Assembly: GCA_020633295.1 (NCBI GenBank)
Contig: JACKDW010000002.1
Location: 1-64,000, forward strand
From: Myxococcales bacterium
GTDB lineage: Bacteria > Myxococcota_A > Polyangia > Nannocystales > Nannocystaceae
Direction: 5' to 3'
Length of the DNA: 64,000 nucleotides
Below, in pieces: positions 52,547-61,846 of this stretch; the stretch's first letter is position 1; the number at the start of each line of letters is the position of its first letter. The translations under genes were made by a program, and so were the position numbers. The notes under the pieces were generated by a model that had not been told where the DNA came from, ran no database searches, and saw nothing but the letters and a program-made list of their open reading frames with translations.

Positions 52547-53173
52547 ATGCCCGAGGCCGAGGAGAACCCGGGCGGTGCGCTGATGGCCACCGCCGACGGC
52601 GACGAGTTCCCGAACGCGATCGTCGAGATGCGCACGCCGGATCTCTACGAGATGACGTACATGAAGGGCGAGGGGCTCGTGTACCACCGCGCCAAGGAGG
52701 TCGCGCCCTGGCCCCTGCACGCGCTGCTCGGCGGCGTCGCGCTGATCGAGGTGATCGCGGCGGCGGCGACCTGGACGCTCGCGCCGCTGCTCGCGCTGCC
52801 GATCCTCGCGCTCGTCTGGGCGATGTTCTCGGTCCTGCGGGTCACGGTCTCCGAGGGCGAGGTGTCCATCCAGTACGGCGTGTTCGGGCCGAAGATCCCG
52901 ATCGACGCGATCGAGTCGGCCGAGGCCACGACCTACGACTGGAAGAAGTTCGGCGGCTGGGGCATCAAGCGCAACCTCAAGGGCGAGTGGATCTACAACA
53001 TGCCGGGCGACGGCGGCAGGGCCGTGCGCATCCGCTGGACGAACGCGAAGGGGCGCAGACGGGTGACGCTGGTCGGCTCGAAGGAGCCCCACGAGCTGGC
53101 GGCGGCGATCGGCAAGGCGCAGCGACGGCTGCCGGGCGGCGCCGCCCCGAAGGCGCTCCCGCCCGAGCGCTGA
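52547..53173 (+). CDS. Membrane protein of unknown function (PH-like)
   Basis: A protein of 208 residues. Two hydrophobic segments (LHALLGGVALIEVIAAAATW and LLALPILALVWAMFSVLRV) follow a short acidic N-terminus. A PH-like pattern (VSEGEVSIQYGVFGPKIP, IESAEATTYDWKKFGGWG) then leads to a basic region. The fold could resemble bacterial PH (YdbS-type) domains. ATG 52547; function unknown. Confidence 0.6.
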   Translation: MPEAEENPGGALMATADGDEFPNAIVEMRTPDLYEMTYMKGEGLVYHRAKEVAPWPLHALLGGVALIEVIAAAATWTLAPLLALPILALVWAMFSVLRVTVSEGEVSIQYGVFGPKIPIDAIESAEATTYDWKKFGGWGIKRNLKGEWIYNMPGDGGRAVRIRWTNAKGRRRVTLVGSKEPHELAAAIGKAQRRLPGGAAPKALPPER

Positions 53174-53202
53174 GGCGCCGCGCGCCCGCGAGCTCGTCCT
53201 GC

Positions 53203-54234
53203 TCAGGCGGGCGGCGTCGCGTCGTCGCCAGCCGCCGGCGCGGAGGAGGACGGCGAAGAGGTCGACGTCGACCCGCTGGAGGCCGTGACGCCGTCGCCGC
53301 GGACCCAGGTGCGCACGTAGTACGGCGGCTTGTTCTGCGCCTCGTGATAGGTGCGGCCGACGACGTCGGCGACGAGGCCGAGCGCGAGCAGCTGGAAGCC
53401 GACGAGCACGAGCATGATCCCGAGCAGCAGCACCGGCCGGTCGGCGAGCTCGTGGTGGAACACGATGCGCATGAACGAGAGGTAGACGAGCAGCAGGAAG
53501 CCGACGCCGCCGGTGAGCAGCCCCCACAGCCCGAACACCTGCATCGGCCGCACGAGGTAGGCCTTGAGGAACAGCACCGTGAACAGGTCGAGCACGACCC
53601 GCAGCGTGCGCCCGATGCCGTACTTCGAGCTGCCGAACTGGCGGGCGCGGTGGTTGACCTTCATCTCGTAGACGTCGGCGCCGACGAAGGACGCGATCGC
53701 GGGGATGAAGCGGTGCATCTCGCCGTAGAGCTTGATCTCCTTGACGACCTCGCGGCGGATCGCCTTGGTCGTGCAGCCGTAGTCGTGCAGGCGGACGTTG
53801 GTCGTGCGGCTGATGAGCCAGTTGGCGATCATCGAGGGCAGCCGGCGGTTGATAAACCTGTCTTTTCGGTCGGCTCGCCAGCCGGCGACGAGGTCGTAGC
53901 CCTCGTGCAGCTTGGCGATCATCGCGGGGATGTCGTGCGGGTCGTTCTGCAGGTCGGCGTCGAGCGTGACGACGACCGCGCCGCGGGCCGCGTCGAAGCC
54001 GGCCTGCATCGCGGCGGTCTGACCGAAGTTGCGCCGGAAGCGGGCGACGACGAGGGAGGGGTCGCGCGCCGCGTACTCCTGCATGATCTCCCAGCTGCGA
54101 TCGCGGGAGCCGTCGTCGATGAGGATCACCTCGTAGGTGAGCCCGGTCCCGGAGAGCGCCTCGTGGATCTCTGGGATGAGGTGCGGGAGGCTCTCTTCCT
54201 CGTTGTAGACCGGGATAACCAGGGACAAGTCCAT
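53203..54234 (-). CDS. GT2 glycosyltransferase with C-terminal TM helices
   Basis: A protein of 343 residues, ATG 54234. Glycosyltransferase-2 (DPM1-like) domain: SLVIPVYNEEESLPHLIPE, ILIDDGSRD, VVTLDADLQNDP (DxD-type), and VAGWRADRKD. Two C-terminal membrane helices (FGLWGLLTGGVGFLLLVYL; LLLGIMLVLVGFQLLALGL) match polyprenyl-phosphate sugar transferases. Likely modifies undecaprenyl or dolichol-type carriers. Upstream of the epimerase cluster on the same strand. Confidence 0.85.
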   Translation of the reverse strand: MDLSLVIPVYNEEESLPHLIPEIHEALSGTGLTYEVILIDDGSRDRSWEIMQEYAARDPSLVVARFRRNFGQTAAMQAGFDAARGAVVVTLDADLQNDPHDIPAMIAKLHEGYDLVAGWRADRKDRFINRRLPSMIANWLISRTTNVRLHDYGCTTKAIRREVVKEIKLYGEMHRFIPAIASFVGADVYEMKVNHRARQFGSSKYGIGRTLRVVLDLFTVLFLKAYLVRPMQVFGLWGLLTGGVGFLLLVYLSFMRIVFHHELADRPVLLLGIMLVLVGFQLLALGLVADVVGRTYHEAQNKPPYYVRTWVRGDGVTASSGSTSTSSPSSSAPAAGDDATPPA

Positions 54235-54334
54235 ACGCGTCGGAAGGGTAGAAATGGCGGATATGGGTGTCAAGCGACGCGTTGGCGCGTACGCTCGCGT
54301 ACCCACACGAGCGCGACGGCTCGCGCCCGCGCGA

Positions 54335-55342
54335 TCACGCGGTCGCCCGCGCGTCGAGCCAGCGGACCATCTCGACGATGCCGTCGCGCAGCGAGGTCTT
54401 CGGCTCGTAGCCGAGGCGCGCGCGCGACTTCTCGAGGTCGGCGAAGGTCCGCGGGACGTCGCCGGGCTGCGTGGGCAGCCACTCGATCTTGGCCGTGACG
54501 CCGAGCACGTCCTCGATCGTCCGGACGAGCTCGAGCAGCGTCGTCGGCGTCGAGTTGCCGAGGTTAAAGATCTCGTGACCGGTCGAGTCGAGCTCGGCGG
54601 CCGCGACGATCCCGTCGACGATGTCGCCGACGTAGGTGTAGTCGCGGCTGCTCGAGCCGTCGCCGTAGAGCTGAATGCCGTGACCGGCGCGCAGGAGCTC
54701 GGCGAACTTGCGGATCGCCAGGTCGGGGCGCTGGCGCGGCCCGAACACCGTGAAGAAGCGCAGCGAGACGCTGGGCATGTCGTAGAGGTGCGTGAACGAG
54801 CTGCACAGCGCCTCGCCGGCGACCTTGGTCGCGGCGTAGGGCGAGGCGGCGCGCAGGATCGGGTCGCGCTCGGCGAAGGGCACCTTGTCGTTGACGCCGT
54901 AGACCGAGCTCGAGGAGCCGAACACGAAGCGCTTCACGCCGGCGCGGCGAGCCGCGTCGAGCATGTTGAGCGTGCCCTCGACGTTGGTCGTCTGGTACAG
55001 GTACGGGTCCTCGACCGAGGGGCGCACGCCGGCCCGCGCGGCCAGGTGGATGACGACCTCCGGCGCGTGCTCGCGAGCGAGCGCCTGCATGCGCGCGCGG
55101 TCGCGGATGTCGGCCTCGACGAGCGTGTAGCGCTCCGACGCGAGGTGCGGGGCCACGTTGGCGCGCTTGATCGCCGGGTCGTAGTAGTCGTTGAACTCAT
55201 CGACGACGACGACCTGGGCGCCCGCCGCGAGCAGACGATCGACGAGGTGACTGCCGATAAACCCGGCGCCGCCCGTGACGAGGAACCGTTGGAACCGCAC
55301 GGGCGGGATGGTAGCAGTCGCGCGCGCAGGACCTGTGAGCAT
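54335..55342 (-). CDS. NAD-dependent epimerase/dehydratase (SDR)
   Basis: 335 residues from ATG 55342, overlapping the upstream stop as TGATG; GTG 55300 is an alternative (321 residues). Extended SDR fold: GGAGFIGSH (NAD site), EADIRDRARM, SSSVYG, and catalytic YAATK in the Y-x3-K pattern, then ETS-like C-terminus. Closest to UDP-glucuronate/galacturonate-type epimerases. Part of the sugar cluster. Confidence 0.85.
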   Translation of the reverse strand: MLTGPARATATIPPVRFQRFLVTGGAGFIGSHLVDRLLAAGAQVVVVDEFNDYYDPAIKRANVAPHLASERYTLVEADIRDRARMQALAREHAPEVVIHLAARAGVRPSVEDPYLYQTTNVEGTLNMLDAARRAGVKRFVFGSSSSVYGVNDKVPFAERDPILRAASPYAATKVAGEALCSSFTHLYDMPSVSLRFFTVFGPRQRPDLAIRKFAELLRAGHGIQLYGDGSSSRDYTYVGDIVDGIVAAAELDSTGHEIFNLGNSTPTTLLELVRTIEDVLGVTAKIEWLPTQPGDVPRTFADLEKSRARLGYEPKTSLRDGIVEMVRWLDARATA

Positions 55343-56367
55343 CAACGCGCCTCGCGCGCAGGACCGCTCTCGGGGAGCGTCGCGTCGGACCCGGCGCCGC
55401 GCAGCGGCCTCGCGCAGACCCAGGTGAGCGCGTCCACGCCGAGCGAGATCATGCGCGAGAGGAGGGCGGCGACGAGCGCGGCGGCCGGGCCGACCGAGGC
55501 GAGCAGGCCCGCCGAGATCACGGCCTCGCGCACGCCGACGCCGCCAGGGGCGATGAGCGCGAGGAAGCCGATGATCGGCGCGAGCACGAAGTACGGCGCG
55601 GCCGCCAGCGCCTGCCCCGGGGTCGCGCCGACGGCCATCGTCAGCAGCGCGCCGTGGGCCAGCCAGAACAGCCAGACGATGACGTAGCAGGCGACCACGG
55701 CGGGCGGGAGCAGCGGCCCGTCGCCCCCGTCGATCTTGAGCAGCCGCAGGAACACCGCGGGGTAGCGCCGGCGGTCGAGGACCATGAGCGCGAGCGTCCC
55801 GAGGATCGACGCGATCAGCAGGGGCGGCGCGCTCTGGTTCATGACCGGCGCGAGCTCGCCGGCCAGCGCGCCGCCGGTCAGGGCGAAGACCGTGAACGCG
55901 ACGACGCCGCCCGCGACCGTGTAGGTGCCGACGATCAGCAGCATCGAGGAGACCATCAGGATCGGGCGGATGCCGTAGCGCGCCCCGCCGGCCATGAGGA
56001 TCACGGGCATGCCGACCTTCGCCGGGAGATAGCGACCGAGCGACGACGCGAGGTACAGCTCGGTGCCAGAGCCCCACGGCACGCGCACGCCGGACATGCG
56101 CCGGATCAGCAGCACCCAGCCCCAGGCCTGAAACAGGCAGATGCCGACGGTCGGCACGATCGCGGCCGCGGCGAGCCCCCACGAGATCGAGACCGACGCC
56201 GAGCTGTCCCACTGCTGCCAGAGCGCGCGCCCGGCCCAGACGACGAAGCCCAGCGTGAGCAGCCCGAGCGGGATCCGGAGCCAGCGCTTGAGGCGATCAA
56301 CCGGCGACTGAGCTGCGGGCGTCGATTCCGTCGATTCCGTCGATTCCGTCGATTCCGTCGATTCCAT
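55342..56367 (-). CDS. UPF0104/LPG-synthase-like membrane protein
   Basis: About 341 residues from ATG 56367 (GTG 56415 is another start). N-terminal Glu-Ser-Thr repeat (TEST units), then about eight membrane helices (WLRIPLGLLTLGFVVWAG; WGLAAAAIVPTVGICLFQ; VVACYVIVWLFWLAHGAL; IGFLALIAPGGVGVREA) and the conserved GGVGVREA motif of the lysylphosphatidylglycerol-synthase membrane region. Likely a lipid carrier or flippase-type protein. Coupled to the epimerase. Confidence 0.8.
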   Translation of the reverse strand: MESTESTESTESTESTPAAQSPVDRLKRWLRIPLGLLTLGFVVWAGRALWQQWDSSASVSISWGLAAAAIVPTVGICLFQAWGWVLLIRRMSGVRVPWGSGTELYLASSLGRYLPAKVGMPVILMAGGARYGIRPILMVSSMLLIVGTYTVAGGVVAFTVFALTGGALAGELAPVMNQSAPPLLIASILGTLALMVLDRRRYPAVFLRLLKIDGGDGPLLPPAVVACYVIVWLFWLAHGALLTMAVGATPGQALAAAPYFVLAPIIGFLALIAPGGVGVREAVISAGLLASVGPAAALVAALLSRMISLGVDALTWVCARPLRGAGSDATLPESGPAREAR

Positions 56368-56696
56368 GGAGCTCGGCTCGCGCGCGCGCGGCGCGATGGG
56401 CGCGCATGTGCTCACGCGCGGCGCTCTTCGTGTAGCAGTGTGCCCGCGATCCCTCCAGCGCGCCCGAGCGTTCGCGGGCAGCCTCGCGCTCGGGGGACGT
56501 GTTGACGGGCGCCTACGCCCCGCGCGACGCGATTTTCGCCCGCGGGTGCAGACGAAGCTGCGTTAAAGGCCAGGAGGGACGCGCGCCCGGGCGTTTTGGG
56601 GGATTCTCTCGAGCGGCGCCCGGGGAGCTCGGGCTGGGCCGACGCGCCCGCGGTTGACGCTGCGGGGCGTTCCGATGAATAACGGCGAAAATTATT
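56368..56696. other. Intergenic gap with repeats, no gene
   Basis: 329 bp with no coding frame. The end (56680-56696) is AT-rich (AATAACGGCGAAAATTATT) and probably holds the plus-strand promoter/ribosome region of the next gene; the minus-strand side is the start area of the UPF0104 protein. Its GATTCCGTC tandem units (56325-56364) lie inside that gene. Confidence 0.45.
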
Positions 56697-59078
56697 ATGA
56701 CTGAACCTACGGAGCCGACGGAGCAGGTCGCGGACAGGGACGCGGAGGGCCCCAGCGATGACGACATGGGGACGCCCAGCCGGTTCGCGCCGCTGCGCTG
56801 GGTCGATCAGCTCGTCGACATCTCGCGCCGGTGGCTCGCGGTCCTGATCGTGATCGGCGTCGCGCCGGCGCTCGGGCTGGTGCCGATCCTGCACTCGCGC
56901 GTGCACTTCCGGTACACGTACGAGAACACGCTCGAGACGAGCTACCGCTACCACATCGTCCTGTGGATGTTCCTCTCGGTCCTGGCGATGGGCGGCGTCT
57001 ACGCCGGCGTGTGGCTGTGGCGGCGACGCCGTGAGCCCGGGCTGACGGTCGACGCGGCGTTCCGCCGGCTCAACAGTCAGCTGCTGCCGATCCTCATCTT
57101 CCCGATGATCATCGGCATCTGGCCGCACCGCATGCAGGTCAAGGAGCCGCTGCTGACGCTGTCGGTCATCGGCGTGATCACGGCGATCGTGTTCATCTAC
57201 TCCTATCGAGCGCTCGGCGCGGCGCCGGACTGGTGCCGACGGGCGCTCGCGTGGATCGAGCGCTGGCGCCTGCACTGGGTGCTCCTGGTGCTGTTCATGG
57301 TGCAGTACTCGGCCGAGACCATGCGCCTCGTGCTGATCGAGCACTACAACCTCGACACGCACGTCTACGACCTCGGCATCTACACCAACATCTTCTGGCA
57401 CAACATGCACGGCAACTGGCTCGGCTGCACATTCTGCAAGCTGGACGTGCATTACTCCGGGCACTACGACCCGATCTTGATCGCGTTCACGCCGCTGTTC
57501 GCGATCTCGCCGCGCGCCGAGACGCTGCTGTACATCCAGACGTTCTGGCTCGCGCTCGGGGCCGTGCCGACCTACCTGATCGGGCGCCACCACCTCAAGG
57601 ACACCTGGTCCGCGCTGATGCTCGCGGGGCTCTACCTGCTCAACCCCGGGCTCTCCAGCGCGAACATGTTCGAGTTCCACTCGCTGACGCTGTCGATCCC
57701 GATCGTGCTGTGGACCGTGCACTTCCTCGACACGGACAACCACCTCGCGTACTGGCCGACGCTCGCGATCCTGCTGCTGACGCGCGAGGACATGGCGATC
57801 ATGTCGTGCTGCGTCGGCGCCTACGCGATCCTCTCGCGCCGGTCGGCCACGGGCCTGGCGACGATCGGGATCGCGGTCGCGTGGTTCGTGTTCATCAAGA
57901 CGCAGGTGATGACCTCGTCCGAGGTCGTCGCGGTGAAGTCGACGCGCGAGGCCGACTCGCACATGTACTACTTCGCCGAGGCCGTGCAGAACACGGACGA
58001 GGGCATCAAGGGGCTCGTGCTCACGCTGGTCACGAACCCGATCTTCGCGCTCAAGCTGCTGTTCAAGACCGACAAGCTGTACTTCCTCGCCTACCAGTTC
58101 CTGCCGCTGCTGTGCCTGCCGCTGCTGAGCGGGCGGCGGCTCGTGCTGTTCGGCTACGGCGCGCTGTTCATCGGCCTCGTCTCGCGGCACGAGGTGTTCT
58201 CGATGGGCTTCCACTACACGTCGCTCATCGTCCCCGCGCTGATCCTCGCGACGCCGGCGGGCCTCAAGCGCGTGACGAGCGGGCGGCTCGCGCGAGAGCG
58301 CGGCTACGAGCGCCAGCGCCTCAAGCACGCGCTGCTGCTCACCGCGGTCGCGGCGTCGCTGCTGACGAGCTGGAAGTTCGGGCCGCTGTTCGGCAACCGG
58401 TTCTACAAGGCCGGCTGGAACGTGATGAAGGTCGACCAGCCGCGCGACCGCATCCGGGCCTACCAGAACCTGCAGAAGGTCATCGCCGAGATCCCGCAGG
58501 AGGCGGCGGTCTCGGCCGCGAGCCACATCGGCGCGCACGTGGCGACCCGCGACCGCGTGGTCCGCTGGGGCGCGTACCGGGGCGTCGACTACATCCTGCT
58601 CGACATGCGCCGGCTGAAGAAGAAAGAGCGCGACCGCATGAAGCGGCTCGTGGCGCGCAAGCAGTTCCTGCCGGTCATCGAGTACGACGGCCTCACGCTC
58701 TACAAGCGCAACCCGGACTACAAGCAGCCGGGGCGCACCACCCGGACGCGGACGACGGCCAGCACCCCGCGTACGCGCCCGGTCCGCCTGCCGCCGCGCC
58801 GCGGCGCTGGCAAGGACGAGCAGGACGAAGACGCGCCGGTGGGCCCAGAGGGCGAGCACGTCGAGGACGACGAGGAGGACACCCTCGAGGACGCCGCCGA
58901 CGACACCGCCGACGACGCCGACGAGCTCGACCCGGACGCCGCGCAGAGCCCCGAGGAGCGCGACGCGGCGCTGCGCGAGGCCGCGGACGAGGACGACGAG
59001 CGGGCCGACGACGACGAGACCAAGCGGACGCCGGTGCGCCCGAGCACCACCCGACCGCCCGCGGCTCGCGGCGGCTAG
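56697..59078 (+). CDS. DUF2079 polytopic membrane protein
   Basis: A protein of 793 residues from ATG 56697. About 12-14 membrane helices (WLAVLIVIGVAPALGLVPIL; YHIVLWMFLSVLAMGGVYAG; LPILIFPMIIGIW; LLPILLLTRED) with the family's DUF2079 signature near DTHVYDLGIYTNIFWH. C-terminal ~110 residues are very acidic (DEDAPVGPEGEHVEDDEED). Members are membrane glycosyl- or lipid-linked transferase-like proteins of unsettled function. Confidence 0.75.
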   Translation: MTEPTEPTEQVADRDAEGPSDDDMGTPSRFAPLRWVDQLVDISRRWLAVLIVIGVAPALGLVPILHSRVHFRYTYENTLETSYRYHIVLWMFLSVLAMGGVYAGVWLWRRRREPGLTVDAAFRRLNSQLLPILIFPMIIGIWPHRMQVKEPLLTLSVIGVITAIVFIYSYRALGAAPDWCRRALAWIERWRLHWVLLVLFMVQYSAETMRLVLIEHYNLDTHVYDLGIYTNIFWHNMHGNWLGCTFCKLDVHYSGHYDPILIAFTPLFAISPRAETLLYIQTFWLALGAVPTYLIGRHHLKDTWSALMLAGLYLLNPGLSSANMFEFHSLTLSIPIVLWTVHFLDTDNHLAYWPTLAILLLTREDMAIMSCCVGAYAILSRRSATGLATIGIAVAWFVFIKTQVMTSSEVVAVKSTREADSHMYYFAEAVQNTDEGIKGLVLTLVTNPIFALKLLFKTDKLYFLAYQFLPLLCLPLLSGRRLVLFGYGALFIGLVSRHEVFSMGFHYTSLIVPALILATPAGLKRVTSGRLARERGYERQRLKHALLLTAVAASLLTSWKFGPLFGNRFYKAGWNVMKVDQPRDRIRAYQNLQKVIAEIPQEAAVSAASHIGAHVATRDRVVRWGAYRGVDYILLDMRRLKKKERDRMKRLVARKQFLPVIEYDGLTLYKRNPDYKQPGRTTRTRTTASTPRTRPVRLPPRRGAGKDEQDEDAPVGPEGEHVEDDEEDTLEDAADDTADDADELDPDAAQSPEERDAALREAADEDDERADDDETKRTPVRPSTTRPPAARGG

Positions 59079-59080
59079 CC

Positions 59081-59120
59081 CTCGCGCGAGCCGCCCTCGC
59101 GCGAGCCGCCCTCGCGCGAG
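59081..59120. repeat. Three 15-bp units with palindromic core
   Basis: CTCGCGCGAG, itself a 10-bp palindrome, is repeated at 59081, 59096 and 59111 with CCGCC spacers, between the convergent DUF2079 and ComA-ComB genes. It could form hairpins at the 3' ends of both transcripts. No poly-T follows, so a normal intrinsic terminator is not certain. Confidence 0.6.
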
Positions 59121-59130
59121 CGTTGGCCGC

Positions 59131-60630
59131 TCAGCGCGAGAGCGGCACGATCCGGTCGCCCTCGAGCACCGGCACGAGCTCGTAGCGATCGACGCCGGCG
59201 CAGAAGCGCACGTCCTCGCCGTAGCCGAGCTGCACGAGGTTCTTGCCCGACTCGCTGGCGAGGAAGTCCGCCTCGAGCGTGGCGCTGCTGTGGGGGGTCG
59301 CGCCGTGAACCCGCAGCTGGACGCCGCGCGCCGCCTCGGCTCGCAGGATGAGGCCGGCCGCGAGCGAGTCCTCGAGCGTCAGCCGGTTGTTGCGCCCGGC
59401 CATCAGCAGCGTGATCGGGACGCCGCGCGTCTGCGCCAGCTCGAGCGCGGCGCGGGCGACCGCCTCGCGGTTGAGCGTGGTGCCGACGAGCACGGTCGTC
59501 TCGGGGCCCGCGGCGGTCATCAGGCACTCGACGCCGTTGCTGCTCGTGATCACGAGGCTCTTGCCGACGTAGCGCTGCTGCAGCAGCTCGGTCGGGCTGT
59601 TGCCGTGCTGCACGTGCGGCAGCTTGCGACCGCCGCGCTCGCCTGCGGTGATCTCGTCCGGGCCGCCCTGGCAGGCCGCGACCGTGGCGACGGGCCGGAT
59701 CGAGCGCATGCCGCTGGCGAGCGCCGCGATCATCGTCGCGCTCGCGCGCAGCGCGTCGATCATCACGACCACGCCGCCGCGCTCGCGCGCGCGCACGGCC
59801 CCGTTGAAGCCTGTCTCGAGGTGCACGTCGATGCCGCCGAGGTGGATCTCGGCGAGCGTGTCGCCGCGCAGGCCCATGCGCAGCGTCGCCAGCGGGATCG
59901 CGTCGGCCGGCGCGATGTTGCCGAGGTTCACGAGCGGCCCGAGGTGGCGCAAGAGCCAGACCTGCTGGGACTTCATCGGCGCCTCGAACAGCAGGCGCTC
60001 GACGCCCACGCGGTCGACGAGGCGCTTGACCATCTCGGCCTGCGGCTCGCCGGCGCTGTTGTAGATGCCGACGCGCCCGGACTCGCGCGCCTCGAGGATC
60101 ACGCGCTCGGCCCCGGCCTCGAGCTCGGCCTCGATCGCCTCGAGGCGCTCGCGCAGCGTCAGCAGCGCGTCCTCCTCCGGGTCCTTGCGGCCGACCTCGC
60201 TCCAGACCGTGAAGCCGGCGGCGCGCGCCTGCCGGATCAGCGCGCGCTTCTCGTCCTCGGTCATCGGGTGCACGCCGTTGGAGACCTCGACCATGTCGAT
60301 CCCCAGCGCGCGCGCCTCCTCGAGCAGCGCGTCGACGCGGTTCTGCGCGTAGGCGACCTCCATGAAGGTGCCGCCGGTGCAGACGAGCGCGCCGCCCAGG
60401 TGATAGGCGTCGATCTTGGCCTTGAGCACCTCGCGCGGGTGAATCCGCGCCGTGCCCCAGCCGAGCTTGACCACGTCGATCCACTCCCCGGCGACGCGAC
60501 AGAGGTCCTCGACCGACGCGGGCCCGAGCCCCTTGTCGAGGATCGAGGTCAGGCCGCGCGTGCGCGGCTTGGGCGGCAATTCGGGGACCTGGATCGCGGC
60601 GAAGGCCTGGGGCGGTGTGGGCTTGTCCAT
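59131..60630 (-). CDS. Phosphosulfolactate synthase-phosphatase fusion (ComA-ComB)
   Basis: 499 residues in two domains. N-terminal ~1-265: phosphosulfolactate synthase (PF02679, ComA): TSILDKGLGPASVEDL, YHLGGALVCTGGTFMEV, MVEVSNGVHPM, LIRQARAAGFTVWSEVG. C-terminal ~266-499: 2-phosphosulfolactate phosphatase (PF04029, ComB): ATSNxx-like ARERGGVVVMIDALRASATM, PEITAGERGG, GNSPTELLQQRYVGKSLVI, SSNGVE. The fusion turns phosphoenolpyruvate and sulfite into sulfolactate. Separate ComA and ComB are known from methanogens (coenzyme M) and Bacillus spores. Operon with the preceding GT2 gene. Confidence 0.88.
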   Translation of the reverse strand: MDKPTPPQAFAAIQVPELPPKPRTRGLTSILDKGLGPASVEDLCRVAGEWIDVVKLGWGTARIHPREVLKAKIDAYHLGGALVCTGGTFMEVAYAQNRVDALLEEARALGIDMVEVSNGVHPMTEDEKRALIRQARAAGFTVWSEVGRKDPEEDALLTLRERLEAIEAELEAGAERVILEARESGRVGIYNSAGEPQAEMVKRLVDRVGVERLLFEAPMKSQQVWLLRHLGPLVNLGNIAPADAIPLATLRMGLRGDTLAEIHLGGIDVHLETGFNGAVRARERGGVVVMIDALRASATMIAALASGMRSIRPVATVAACQGGPDEITAGERGGRKLPHVQHGNSPTELLQQRYVGKSLVITSSNGVECLMTAAGPETTVLVGTTLNREAVARAALELAQTRGVPITLLMAGRNNRLTLEDSLAAGLILRAEAARGVQLRVHGATPHSSATLEADFLASESGKNLVQLGYGEDVRFCAGVDRYELVPVLEGDRIVPLSR

Positions 60631-60649
60631 GGTGTCTCCTCGGTCGCGG

Positions 60650-61414
60650 CTACGAGTCCTCGGCGCGGATGACCGCGAGTCGGTACTCGTGCACCGACTG
60701 GACGCCGCGGTTGAGCTCGCGGACGGCCCGCAGGATCGCCTTGGGCTTGAACGCGGTGGTGCTCCCGGCCGCGCGCCCGCGCGCGACGAAGGGCGCCTCG
60801 CCGATCCGCAGGTTGGGGTTGCGCAGGATCGCCTTGGCGACGAGCTCGGCGTTGTACGCGAAGCCGCCGGACTTGACCTCGATGCCCTGGAAGGCCCAGA
60901 GCCGGTACATCTTCATGCCGTTGAGGTAGCGGAAGTTGTAGCCGTACAGCAGGCAGGCCAGGGAGCGGAACGCGTTGGAGGCCATCCGCCGGGTGAAGGT
61001 GCGGATGATCGGGTTGCCGAAGTAGCCGAGCACGACGTCGTGGTCGTGGCGCAGCTTCATGAAGTTGTGGATCGACTCGAAGCGGAACTCGTTGTCGCCG
61101 GGGATCACCGTGACCCAGGAGCTGGGGTCGATGACCTCGTAGGTGCTCAGCACCGTGCGGCCGATCCCCATGTTGCGCGGGTTCACGCGCATGTTGCACT
61201 CGGGGTGGCGCTCACACAGCGACTCCATCACCGCGCGCGTGTTGTCCGTGGACCCGTCGTCGACCATCCAGATCTTGATCGGCATGGGCAGCGTCGGCGC
61301 GACCGCGAGGATGTCGGCGATCGTCTCCGCGATCGCGCCCTCCTCGTTGAGGCAGGGGACGATGATCGTGAGGAGGTCGTCCTCCTTCGCGGGTTGCGAG
61401 TCGGTCTCAGGCAT
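60650..61414 (-). CDS. GT2 glycosyltransferase
   Basis: 254 residues from ATG 61414 (GTG 61423 possible). N-terminal GT2 fold: LLTIIVPCLNEEGAIAET, IWMVDDGSTDNTR, VIPGDNEFRFE (DxD region replaced), and the C-terminal EYRLAVIRAED tail. No transmembrane helix. 19 bp before the ComA-ComB gene, so both may be transcribed together; it could act on the polyprenyl/sugar pathway. Confidence 0.8.
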   Translation of the reverse strand: MPETDSQPAKEDDLLTIIVPCLNEEGAIAETIADILAVAPTLPMPIKIWMVDDGSTDNTRAVMESLCERHPECNMRVNPRNMGIGRTVLSTYEVIDPSSWVTVIPGDNEFRFESIHNFMKLRHDHDVVLGYFGNPIIRTFTRRMASNAFRSLACLLYGYNFRYLNGMKMYRLWAFQGIEVKSGGFAYNAELVAKAILRNPNLRIGEAPFVARGRAAGSTTAFKPKAILRAVRELNRGVQSVHEYRLAVIRAEDS

Positions 61415-61846
61415 GTCTGTCACGGGCCCTCTGTGGACCGTACTTATCCCTAATCGCCGGGCGCGTCAGCCTTCGCGGGGCGAGAATTCCCGCGCGGGCG
61501 AGCGGAAGCGGCCATTGCGCGGGGACGCGGTCGCGCGTAGCGAGCCGCGCCCCCGCCCGCCCGCGCCGCCGCTCGCGTCGCGCACGAGCGAGCTCCTGCG
61601 CGCGACCCCGCGACGACGAGCGCGGTCGCGGCCGCGTCGCGCGACGGGAGAATAAAATGTCTTTGTGGACATATTTCGAGCGCGCCGTAGGCTCGTCGTG
61701 CACGAGCCGCGCGCGAGCGGGCGCCGCCCTCGCCGAGCCGGCGCGAGCAGCCGCGCGTGAATCAGCCGATTACGCTGCGAATTCAAAGCCTTAGCACCTC
61801 CCGCGGCGCGAGTAGGGATCGCCCGCGTAGCTGCTAGCTTGAGAGT
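61415..61846. other. Intergenic region between divergent genes
   Basis: 432 bp. Two AT-rich islands, at about 61650-61675 (with the inverted repeat ATGTC-N6-GACAT) and about 61770-61790, mark likely promoter sites for the two divergent genes. No frame with coding character was found. Otherwise unremarkable. Confidence 0.5.

Noticed and set aside
56412..58859. Minus-strand open frame of 815 codons
   Set aside because: It lies opposite the DUF2079 gene and is rich in Arg, His and Asp repeats, an antisense artefact.
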